Below the pieces are notes generated by a model, which was given only the letters and a program-made list of their open reading frames with translations, searched no databases and was not told the DNA's origin. Shown piece after piece: positions 35,301 through 45,792 of a stretch of DNA of 64,000 nt. Position 1 is the first letter of the stretch; every line of letters starts with the position of its first letter. The position numbers and the translations under genes are program-made. The stretch comes from Astrothelium macrocarpum (taxonomy: Eukaryota > Ascomycota > Dothideomycetes > Trypetheliales > Trypetheliaceae): assembly GCA_021030915.1 (NCBI GenBank), contig JAGEMR010000003.1, positions 582,016 through 646,015 of the forward strand. The letters run 5' to 3'.

Positions 35301-38300
35301 ATGAGCGCCACTCCGCGACTGAGTTCGGCATTTCCCTCAACACCAAAAACTTCGCCAAGAGCACCAAATGGCATTGCCTCTCCAGCTAACCCAAAGCCAG
35401 GCGCGCCGGCACCGGTTACTGCATCTGCTCCAGGCGAGAAGCCTTCTCCAGGTCCCTATATCCCTCTAGAGACTTTGGACGCTCCGTCGCAGCGCCTCTA
35501 CGTCTTTGGCTTCTGGACTGCCCTGTTATGTTGGCGACTTTATGATTTTTACAGCCTCACTGTTGATGATACGGAATCTTTCTGGTTGTTTCTGAAATGG
35601 ATTGCGATAGATGGCATCTTTCTCTTTGCGCTTCCCGGTTTGCGCATCCCGTGGCTGGAATGGTCTACAGGCACTATGAGTACCATTTTTCTAGTACATG
35701 CTATTATTGATGGCATGTTGATGTTTCGGGTCGGGGTATGTCATCCAAGAGTGGTGAGAGAAACCAGTACACTGACTGCTTGGCATTATAGATACCATTT
35801 CAAGCGGCCTTGATTGCCTTGTCGAAGCTTCTCTATGATCGCGAACTCGCTCTTTCAGAAGTCAATGTCAAGCCTGCAGATATCATACACAATTCGTCCC
35901 TCATCCTTGGGAGGCAAATTGTCCACATCTTGCCAGAAGGCTCCGCGATTTTAGATCCTAGCAAGCGACCACATTGCATTGGGCGTGATAAAGGAAGCGT
36001 TTCTTTGCCCATCCGGCTCAATCAAACCAATCCAACTCTCATCGAACTTTTGCGAGTTGATTTGGACACATCGGAGGAGGAAATGATCACCATAACTTCG
36101 TCGCAACTTAAGAAATTGTACAAAGCAGCCACCAAGGCCGAACCTCAGTTGGGACCAAATGATCCTCGCACCCTCCTATATGAGGTCAAAAAAACAGGTC
36201 GATACACGCTGGGAAAGATTATTGATGAATCAAAACTGGAGGTCCAAGCAGCTCAGTCAGAAACATATGTTGTATCTTGTCCCCAAGCAAGCATCTTAAC
36301 AGCTGCGACCCACAAATGCAAAGGGCAATTATCAAATCTAGCAATCCAAGTAGATGGTACACCCCCTCTAAAAGTCAAATATCAAAAGGTCGTTAATGGG
36401 GTGGAACGAGAGGCTTCTTTTCAAAGTGTCCAACCCGACGATTTCTCTTCGCCCCTTATTCGACAAGATACTGGCGTCATGGTTCCTGCTGGACACTCAG
36501 ATACCTCATGGGCCCAATCACATCGCGTACTCGTACCTTTGAATGAAACGTTGAGTCATGGTGGTTATTGGCTTTATGCGTTAGAGGAGGTTCAGGATGC
36601 ACTAGGCAATGTTGTGAAATACACTGTTGAAGACGAGCAGACTGGTCGAAAGCAAGTCTCGGCCGGCCAGCTCAGTCATGGTATTACCGTTCACGAGCGA
36701 CCAACACTTCAGCTCAAAAGTCGTGATCCTCTGAAAATTCCAAAAGGCTACACAACTAATATGCCCTTGCAATTCGGCTCCACCTCAACCAATAGGCAGC
36801 CAATGGGCAACACTCTGCATCGACTTCAGTACAAGTTCACCCCAGAAGATGAAATCAAGGCCAATGGGGATCACACAGACTCACCTTTGGAAGTGCTAAT
36901 TGAAGTCAGTTCTTACCAAAAAGGCATCAGTCTCAACGAGCCAGGTCTGTACAGTTTGCAATCCGTTGAGACATCGTTCTGCTCTGGTGAGATATTCGAG
37001 CCATCGTCCTTTCTTTTGCAAAATCCTCCTGAGCCCAATCTATCAATTGTTGCCGAAGAAATCTTTGACAAATGCGCCCAAAATCCCGTCGGTCTTGCTG
37101 TTGATTTGGATTTGACTGGATCACCTCCTTTCACTGTGAAATACACATCACAAAGGAAAGGGTCAAGGGAAATTACGGAAGCACAAGAACGCATACCGAG
37201 CTTAAGAGGACAGGTGATACTTAAGCCACCAACCGCTGGCCACTACGTATACAATTTCCACGAAGTCAGTGATGAAATCTATGCTGGATATTCACTTCGC
37301 CATAAAAATCTGATTCTGGAACAAAATGTCAAACCCGCAGCTTCGGCATCGTTTATTAATCCGTACCAGTCTAGACGCATTTGCATTGATCAGACTGCTG
37401 TTTTCGATGTTAGATTCAAGGGAGAGGGTCCCTGGACTCTCGAGTATGAACTCGTTCATGGAGGTCGCCGAACTAAACATAGTATCGATGGTATCGAGAC
37501 TGACACATACAAGATTGAAACGGAGCCCTTGAAGAATGGTGGTCAGTATACGTTGACACTGGCCAGCGTCACAGATAATCGGCGTTGCAAAGAATTTCTC
37601 GAACAACATGCGACAATTGATGTCCGTCATCAGAAACCAAAGGTCGGATTTGGCTACATTGAGGCTCATCGGGACGTGAACATTCTCCAGGGTAGTAGTG
37701 TTGGCCTGCCTATTAGACTCGTTGGAGAGTCACCGTGGACAGTATCCTGGATCGACATTACTCAACCGGATCAAATAGCGACCCAAACCATGTACGATGC
37801 CAATTCCTTTGTTTCCGTGCAGCGACCTGGCACATATGAACTGGTTAACGTGAATGATCGATGTCCTGGTGTAGTTGACGAAAGCGCGAATCGATTCAAC
37901 GTTCAATGGATTGCCAGACCTCAGATTCAGGTAGCCGAAAGCAGCGTACAAGAACAAGTAGGAGACCATTGCTTTGTCAAAACAGAAGTTTGCGAGGGTG
38001 ATGAGGATACACTTGATCTACTTTTCACTGGGTCGCCACCTTTTGATGTCAAGTACGAAGAGCATCAAAATCCAGACCATCGCTCAAAATCGCTGTCGAA
38101 CAAAGAGTTAAAAGGTGCTTTGGGAACTGCCTCTATTCGTATGGATACATCTATCGCTGGCAAGTACGAGTATAGATTCTCTCATCCAAGCGACGCCAAT
38201 TACGACCGGGCCTCCAAGAAAGCAGACGCCCTTATCGTCTCTCAACACGTCAACTCTCGGCCGACCGCTGTTTTTTCTTCCCCTGGGAAGACTTATAGCT

Positions 38301-39184
38301 ATTGCTCCTCAGATTCTCACACCTCAGGAGAAGAACTAATCCCTATCAAATTCACTGGCCTTCCTCCCTTTCATCTTGAAATCGAAATCAAGCATCACGG
38401 TCAAGGAAAGTCTTCCGTCCTCCCCTTCGCCAACATCCCCAGCAACTCCTGGGACCTCCGCATCCCCCACGCCAAACTCAAATCCGGCCACTCCGCCCTG
38501 ACCATCCGCAAAGTGCGCGACGCCCGCGGCTGCCAACGCAAATTCGACACCACCCTTCCCCAGCCCCGCGACACCAGCTCGCCCTCACGCGTGCAAATCG
38601 CCGTGTTCGACGCGCCCTCCATCACGCCGCTCGAATCCCGCGCCGAATACTGCGTCGGCGACCACCTCTCCTTCACGCTCTCCGGCGCGCAGCCCTTCAC
38701 GGTCTTCTACGACTTCGCGGGCGCGCCGCGCAAGGCCCACGTGCCCTCGCAGACCTTCCGACGCCTGGCGGAGCGCGCGGGCGTCTTCACCGTCACGGCG
38801 GTGCAGGACGCGGCGTCGGCGTGCAAGGCGCCCGTGCACGTGGAACGGCGGATCCACGCGCTGCCCAGCGTGCGCGTCAGCAAGGGCCGCGAGACGCGCA
38901 CCGATATCCACGAGGGCGGCACCGCGGAGATCCTGTTCGAGTTTGCGGGCACCCCGCCGTTCGAGTTCACGTTCATCCGCAGCGAGAACGTGCGCAAGGG
39001 CAGCAGCAGGAAGCCGCAGGTGCTGGAGTCGACGACGTTGACCACGGATGCCTTTGAGTTGAGACATCCGGCAAGTGAGGAGGGCACGTACGAGGTCATT
39101 GCCATTAGGGATGCGCACTGTTCGTATGCGAGGCCGGGTGCGGAGATTGGGACGGGGAAGGGGCAGAAATTGTTGAAGCAGTAG
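35301..39184 (+). CDS. pom152: Nucleoporin Pom152
   Basis: Integral membrane protein of the nuclear pore ring. Exons are 35301-35735 and 35792-39184 (1275 aa). The 56-bp intron (GTATGT ... ATAG) is phase 0 and joins MLMFRVG to IPFQAALIALSK. The N-terminal ~60 residues are Pro/Ser rich and face the pore. Three hydrophobic spans follow at ~67-86, ~95-115 and ~125-142. The large lumenal part is a series of Ig-like repeats. Their recurring motifs are PPL/PPF followed by KVKYQK or TVKYTS (DGTPPLKVKYQK, TGSPPFTVKYTSQ, EGPWTLEYELVHGG, TGSPPFDVKYEEH, TGLPPFHLEIEIKH, AGTPPFEFTF) and YxLxxVxD strands. Length and layout match other ascomycete Pom152 proteins. Base composition changes sharply inside the gene: the last ~800 bp are far richer in G+C than the first 2.8 kb, without any break in the repeat pattern. 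Confidence 0.94.
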
Positions 39185-42100
39185 GTGTGTAGTGATGGTG
39201 GTGTGGTGGTGGCGGTACATAGTGCTGGGATGCATTGGAGGCGTTGGGCATTTCTGTAGCGTTCGAGTACTTGCGTCGAGGTGTTTTTACATTTTCATTT
39301 GTTTCAGCTAGATATCTCGTCATAAAAAGGCATTCGAGTAGATGCATTACTCGATTGTGTATCAGATCAATGCTGCTCGCTTCTTTACTCTTGAGGATGT
39401 CTGAATATCTCCCAAGATTAACGTTAAGCCTTACTTGATGCATGACGGCGATCAGCCATTGGCTGCATATTAACAAAGGTACAAAGTAATGGCCGGGGTT
39501 TCCATAGGCCAATGAGACAGCAACCTACATCCTTGGCGACGGCTTCTCCGAACGTCGTGTTTTGGCGAATAACTATTGTAAGTGGTGAGCCAATTTATTT
39601 TTTTGCCTCAAAACTTTGTTGAAAGACGCTTTCCGTGGCCTAGTTCTGCATCTAGGAATAAGGATTATGTCGGGCACGTAATTGGAGAATAATCCCATAA
39701 TTCATTGGTCAACAGGTGTCTATGGAATCGAGCTTTTATCTCTTTTTCTAGACACATCCCTCATTTTTAATTTGTATCTTCTGTTCCCTGTAACGCCATT
39801 AAACTTTCACGATGCCTCTTCTCATTTTCGTAGCCTTTGTGGACGATTTCGCTGAGGTTTGGACTCTGCGGACGACAGGAGGTCTGATATTAATCAGATG
39901 ACTTGCGATAGCAAAAGTTTGCACTGATACTTGTAGCTAGCTGCAGTTCCCTCTCTTTGAGTGGACAACACAAATCCGTGACGATGCTTGGCGCGGCTCT
40001 GCCAACTCCCTCAAGTCGGAGGAAACTTTTCGGCAAAGAGTCTATGCATTGAGCTTACTCGCCTTAGGACACCGGCTTCCGAAGACGGTTTCAGAGTCAA
40101 AACATCTTCTCGTTTGGTACTCTTGGCGTCTGATGTTGTTGGGACAATGCTTCGAGCAGTCTGTTGTTAGCCGGCAAAAACGAACTTTTTTCCGTAATAG
40201 GCAAGAGCTCCTTCGCCAAATTTTTCAAACCGTCCAAGACGGATCTCCATAACCAATCAGTATGGCTTGTCTCGCCAAAGGTAGGATCTTTTCTTTCCCC
40301 CCGCTTCACTCATGTACCGCATCAAGTCCGTAGCTTGATGCCTTCCTCGACGCGTCTTACACCGAATATGCTGCAGGCCGCGGACACGCGTTCCCTTTCA
40401 GCCCGACCCTTCTTTTACTCTTATGCAGGGCTTGGCGAGTGCGCCACATGGGATCATCTCGGCCGATTACTACCATCTTGTTCCAGCCGGCAGCTCACGG
40501 ATCTGCGTGGACACGTTACCTTTATAAGAGCCGCTGCGAAAGTGGAGTGCTGCATTGCAGATTCCGACTACCGTTGAGGTGGACCGCGCTTTTTTTGGGT
40601 TCAAGAACAGCCAATCGTTCGGATCTTATTACCCGGGACAGATCAGGTAGGGTTGCTTGGCTAAAAAATTGTGAATCCGGAACTAAAGTCGTGGAACGGA
40701 AATTATGGAAATGACGAAAGGGACGCCTCGTGTCTGCTGTATGTTGTCGTTGTGGGTCCATTACTCGGATCGGTAATCCGGGGGTGGCAAAGACCAAACA
40801 CACAGTTTTCTTCGGGGCCGAGTGGCTGAAGCTGAAGCTGGAACTGGAACTGGGGGAAAGGGAGGGTATCTCCATCACGGCGTGCTTTGAGAGCCGGGGA
40901 ACCTGGAATGTGTGACATGATAATCGGATCCTGCCTACCCAGATCAGTGGCTGGACAATTTTGATCGGTTTTGAGTTGGTAGAATACAGACGTACGCGAG
41001 TCTATGGCTCATACTTCAACATACATTCTCCATTAATATTGACCTTAGAGTAAGATGAAAACGTCGGGGTAAGTAGAAGCGGCATTGGACAAGGCATTCT
41101 TCTACGTCTCTGTTATTCTTTCCGAATCTAGTCGACCAACACAGTTCGATACCTATTCAATGCGTGCCACACTGTATGCCATGATCATCTTGCAGCATCG
41201 GCAACGCCTCGGTTGGTGGTCATGATTTGGAAATGCAAATTTCTACAGCACATGCCTTTTTTGAAAGCTTCGTGCGTCCAGAGCAGAATTTTTCCGAATT
41301 TGGGGGCCGGATTGAGGCTTAACTTCCTCTTCTCTTGCTCTGTCACGATCATAGTTAATGACTGCAGATGCAAAGACCTGGTACGTGTCGACATCTTCTC
41401 GTCTTTGAAAGGTATCCCTTCGACCGACAGTCCCTTCCACACGAACCAGTCTAAGGATATTGAACTTGAATTCTTTTACTACTGCCTAACTGGGTTGATT
41501 ATCTGGAATCACATTCAGACTTTCGAATTTTTTTTCGAAGGATTTGTGACGTCTTAGTATACAAAGGACTTTCGTTCGGTATGCCGATCTTCTGTTTCGT
41601 CAATGAGATAGCTTTGCATCCTAATCCGAGATTTGTCGTCCTAGTTTCACTACGCTCGCTGCCTGCGGTTGCTGGTATTTTGGGGCAAACGAGCTAACCG
41701 TGGCTTACGTCGGCCGAAGGGACCCAAGTAGGGACAATGCAGCGTAGTGAGAAATACTTTCATTCAACGATTGTCCTGAGTATCATTCGTTTTAGAGCGC
41801 CTCCATCGAACTGATCTATCACACCATATGACCCGTCTGTCTGGATCCAGCCCATGTCTATATCGCGTTCTCAATACCAGCTACCTATTCCTGAGCGAGA
41901 TCCGGGGGGGGATTGGATCACAGGCCGGGACTGTCTTCCTGCTGCTGAATGAACTTGGGAAGGACCAGTTCGGGAATTGTATCTATCCAGGGTACAGCAC
42001 CAGGTCGAAACACAGTCGGCACTGCTTGTAGAGACGACCTTCATGGAGTTATTCATCAGCTCGGCCAGTGCTCCCGAACGAGTCGGATGTGACGAAGTCC

Positions 42101-44395
42101 AAGGTGTCAGCAACACTGCATTCGGTCCCGCTCCCTTTCTCCCAATAGCAACGCGGAGACCGTTGTAGGTCGACATGGACGAACTCCATTCTCTCTCCAC
42201 ATTGACAACGTCACAGCTCGTGACGATGACAACGTCTTCTGGGCCGAAAAAGAAATTGGCATTCTCTGGGAAGAACAGATGTTAGAGGCGTTTGACAGAG
42301 AAATATCCAGAAGTAACATTCTGATCGGTTACGCACCAAGAATTATGTTGGAGTAGTATTTAGCTAGCTTCAGTTCCTTTTCACATTCTTCCACCGACAT
42401 ATGACCATTAGACATGACGGCGAGACAGTGGGGTCGTCTGATAGGACGAAGGTGGAGTATCTGATAGGGAAAAAAGGTTTCGACAAACGAACCTTAACGC
42501 AGCCCTAAGAAATATATGTACGATGGTGCGAATTGAAAAGGTGACCACGGCCAGGTTGAAAAGGCCGGCTTTACCTACGACTGCAAAGGATCTCTAGAGT
42601 TTTTAAGCGAAGCCACCGCATGCTTGACGGCGCTTGACTTGGGTTGCAAGGCACAGCAATAAGGAGAGTCGAGTTTCTATAGCCCATGATTCCGAACGAG
42701 TCTCGTGCTCTCCATGTACCGGGATATCTTTAGCTTGGGCTTATTAATGTCCGGTGAGGCCATTTTTGCGGAGACGGAATAGCTATACCACATGCATCGC
42801 CTTTACTCGGTGAACACTACAATTAAAGAAATTCGGGGTGGCGCGCGATCGGCAAAACCTGGACCTTTGGATTCGTGTTTGCCACGATCTTGGTGCATGA
42901 AACCGTCGGTTATCGTTTCTATCCTTCATTGAGAAGATGGTCGTGAAAAGTGTCCACGTCAGAATTATAACATATACTATGCCCACTGCACAAAGACGTC
43001 CGGAACACTTCGACGTCAGAGCGAAAGTTGCATATCATGATGAGAATAACAGTCTGCAGGGCGGAAATATATAACGTAACGCTACTTGAAAGAGATGCAT
43101 CTTTCGATGTCTTGTCACCAGGCGAACAATGCACCATTAGCGCAGTAGCAGTGAACTCCATACGAGCAGTGACGAATTTCGCCTACGCATCGACCGCAAA
43201 AAGGCTGATGCAATGCTTCTCGACAAGAGCGTACATTTTCATTCCTGCCCAAGCTTTTTGTCTACTTACCGGCAGCCGAATGATACCACGTCATTCCGGC
43301 GAAGGGCAAGGATAGGATATAGATCCAACTGCTTTGCGTAGGACGTTCCAGTTAACTGTCCGCAATCACTTTGACAACTCCGGATTGGGCATCGATGAAG
43401 AGCACTGGGGCGCATGCGTGGTCTAAGCTTGTTGGCATGCTCCTGTCAAACTCAATCAATAAGAATCTCAGCCATGGTGTTCTCCTGCCACCATAACCAG
43501 ATGGTGGGAATGATATCGTGGTAAGCTACGGCAATTTTCTCTAACCCGCTTCGGGGTCTCCGTGTATGAAAAGATTTGTCAAAGAGTGATTGAGATACGA
43601 AAGTTGAAGCTGTTCACCTTGCTGTCCACTGTTGGCGTTTTCTCTCAAGACTGAAGTCTCCTGCGAAGACGCTTCTGTTCACTTTTAAAAATATGAAGAA
43701 AAGATACCAATCCAGATTTCAGCATCATATCCACCGTTGCACTACATCGTCATCCAGCATTACTATTCAACACCTGTCAAGCGATGAAGTCTTTCGTGCA
43801 TAGGACGCATCGCCCCCGTTTATTCACCATCCACGTTGCAATCTGTTACAATGAGGATGACTCTGAAACCTCGGACTTTACCTTGAGCAAGAGCATATTT
43901 TACGCTACATACTCATCCGAGATGCGTTTACGTTGGCTTTGTGGACCGGATAGAACACTCATGAGTCGCCTCGTGCGAGATGTCTTCTTTTCAGGAGTTC
44001 CTCGTTCCGGCAGATGGAAGAGGCCGAAGCCGGTCTGAGTTTTGATACGGCAACAATTTTGCTCAAGGATGGTTATCCCGACGTTCCCGTCTATAGCAAC
44101 GAATGTAGTTGGAGGTCTCCCCGAAGAGCTGTAGCAGTCTGGTATGTCATTTCTGGTGTTGACCACGCAGTTTGCACAACAGCTACAGAGTCTAGGAAAA
44201 TGTTTGGGAGTTTCTGGATCTCACCCACACGACTGTTGAATTTGGCCAAATCTCTCGGGCCTCTCAGTCGTCTTTCCGTTTCCCCACAACTTTCTAAAAA
44301 ACGCAAACATATTTCTGTTCGTTTTCTGCTCCGAATGCCCCCCAGAAGAATTTCCTCTGTAATCTGCAAGTGTCGTTTTCGATCGTAGTGCTCTC
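39185..44395. other. Long gene-poor stretch
   Basis: About 5.2 kb of ordinary composition with many overlapping short ORFs and no recognisable family. One open stretch near 42119-42356 on the plus strand looks faintly protein-like (DDDNVFWAEKEIGILWEEQ) but has no start and no known match. ORFs around 43784-44388 are similarly weak. This may hold decayed genes. I see no intact transposon, tRNA or simple-repeat array. Confidence 0.4.
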
Positions 44396-45264
44396 ATGAC
44401 GGATCTCGCCAACAACAAGCTTGAGGAGCTCCGCGCTCTCGTCACAGAGGAGGTCGTCGATGTAGCCGTTGAAGTAAATAGTAGTGGAATTGTGAAAGAG
44501 CCAGTACCTTGTCCATTGATCAAAAACATGTCCATAGAGATTCGTATTGAGATTTATACTCTTTTGCTTGCCTTCGAAAAGCCGTTCAAAGTGATTCCGT
44601 AGAGAACTTGCAATGTTTCGATCTCACTGATCTTTCCGAAAGCTCGACTCGGATTGCTCATAGTGCCTATCTCGACGTCAAAATTCTTTCAGTGAAGGAA
44701 TTGATCCACGCAGAAGTCCTTGCTGTCTTCAATCACCTTGATGACATCCGCTGCCACGGACCAGAGTTCACAAACATACCGCTTAACCCGAGGATCTTCG
44801 GATACCTGAACAATCTCGATGTACCCCTTGACGACCTGTCGAGGTCACCGTCGTTTTAGAGCGTGTAAATTAGAAAGTGATCATCGACGCCCACGCATTA
44901 TTGCGTCTCGCTAGAGATGCTTCTCGCCTCTACAGATCATCGTACGCGTCGATAATCTGCTGTAGCATCCCTATCCCAACGTTCCACAAGCCGCCAAATC
45001 ACAGGAAAGTGGCTGAAAATTCTCGGCCTTCCTGGAGAGCCATGGCGTTTGCAGCCCGGCCAAGCAGAGTGCACCGCACTGGGTCACTGGCACATCTACA
45101 GCTGCTCACAAATCAAGTTCAGATGCTTCTGTATCGTCGATTTCTGGCCGAAGCTACAGAAATATGGTATCCGTAGCTGCCCAATCTTCCAGATCTTTAG
45201 CGTGTGGACCAGAAATGAGTCCGTTGCTGAAGAGATGCTTGATGAACTTCCCAAATCTTTATAA
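44396..45264 (+). pseudogene. Decayed gene, possibly of the fungal 2EXR/F-box-like type
   Basis: Protein-like pieces follow each other on the plus strand but lie in different frames separated by stops. The piece at 44396-44602 contains CPLIKNMSIEIRIEIYTLLL, resembling the LPPELRNxIYELLL opening of a very large fungal family. The piece at 44608-44859 has ILSVKELIHAEVLAVF, like the family's second motif (TCKxIHxEALPVLY). A third piece near 45090-45264 ends KYGIRSCPIFQIFSVW. No splice pairs that I could find join them in frame. A pseudogene is the simplest reading, but a gene with unusual splicing is not excluded. The family resemblance is from recall only. Confidence 0.35.
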
Positions 45265-45792
45265 CAGCCTGGAATGCCAATGCCTCCGCATATCGGAGAG
45301 CGAGAAGAGGCAGGATATGGAAAAACCCAGAGATTCACGAAAAGTACGGAAATCAGTATGGGGGTCACCAGATTCGTCACGACATGTCCGAGCTGAAGAC
45401 GCATTTGAAGCGGTGCTCGTTCGAATGTAGGAGAAATTGTGCCAGCAGCTCACAGCCATCGAAGAGACAACGGAGTGATGCGGCCCAAATCTGATATGTT
45501 GTTCAGTGTTAGCATCTAGTCGTAGCATGAGTGATAATCTCAAAATGTACAATACTTTTACATATTAACTTTTTCGTAACAGCCCTCATTGGGCACCCCC
45601 CAGCGGAAAAAACAAATCTATCGTGACCTCCTCCCCTTCCTCCCCCCTTCCCCCCAAATGATCCTCCCCCCATGAACGTGGCCCCCCCATATTAACCTCC
45701 CCTCTTCCCCCCGCTCCTCCCTTCCAGCCCCCGATGCCCCCCCGGACTACGCACCTCTCGTACCTTGCCCAACCCCAGGGGTCATTACTCCC
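45265..45792. other. naf1 3' flank with a C-rich polypyrimidine tract
   Basis: About 530 bp. From about 45626 to 45757 the plus strand is dominated by C and T, with repeated runs of five to seven C. On the sense strand of naf1 this would be a G/A-rich stretch immediately downstream of the stop codon. It may be part of the 3' untranslated region or terminator. No gene was seen. Confidence 0.4.

Noticed and set aside
38585..39235. 216-codon minus-strand ORF opposite the pom152 3' end
   Set aside because: Antisense shadow in a G+C-rich region, Arg/Ala/Gly-rich.
42119..42356. Plus-strand open stretch with protein-like wording
   Set aside because: No start codon, no splice partners and no family that I can name; kept only as a remark in the gene-poor stretch.
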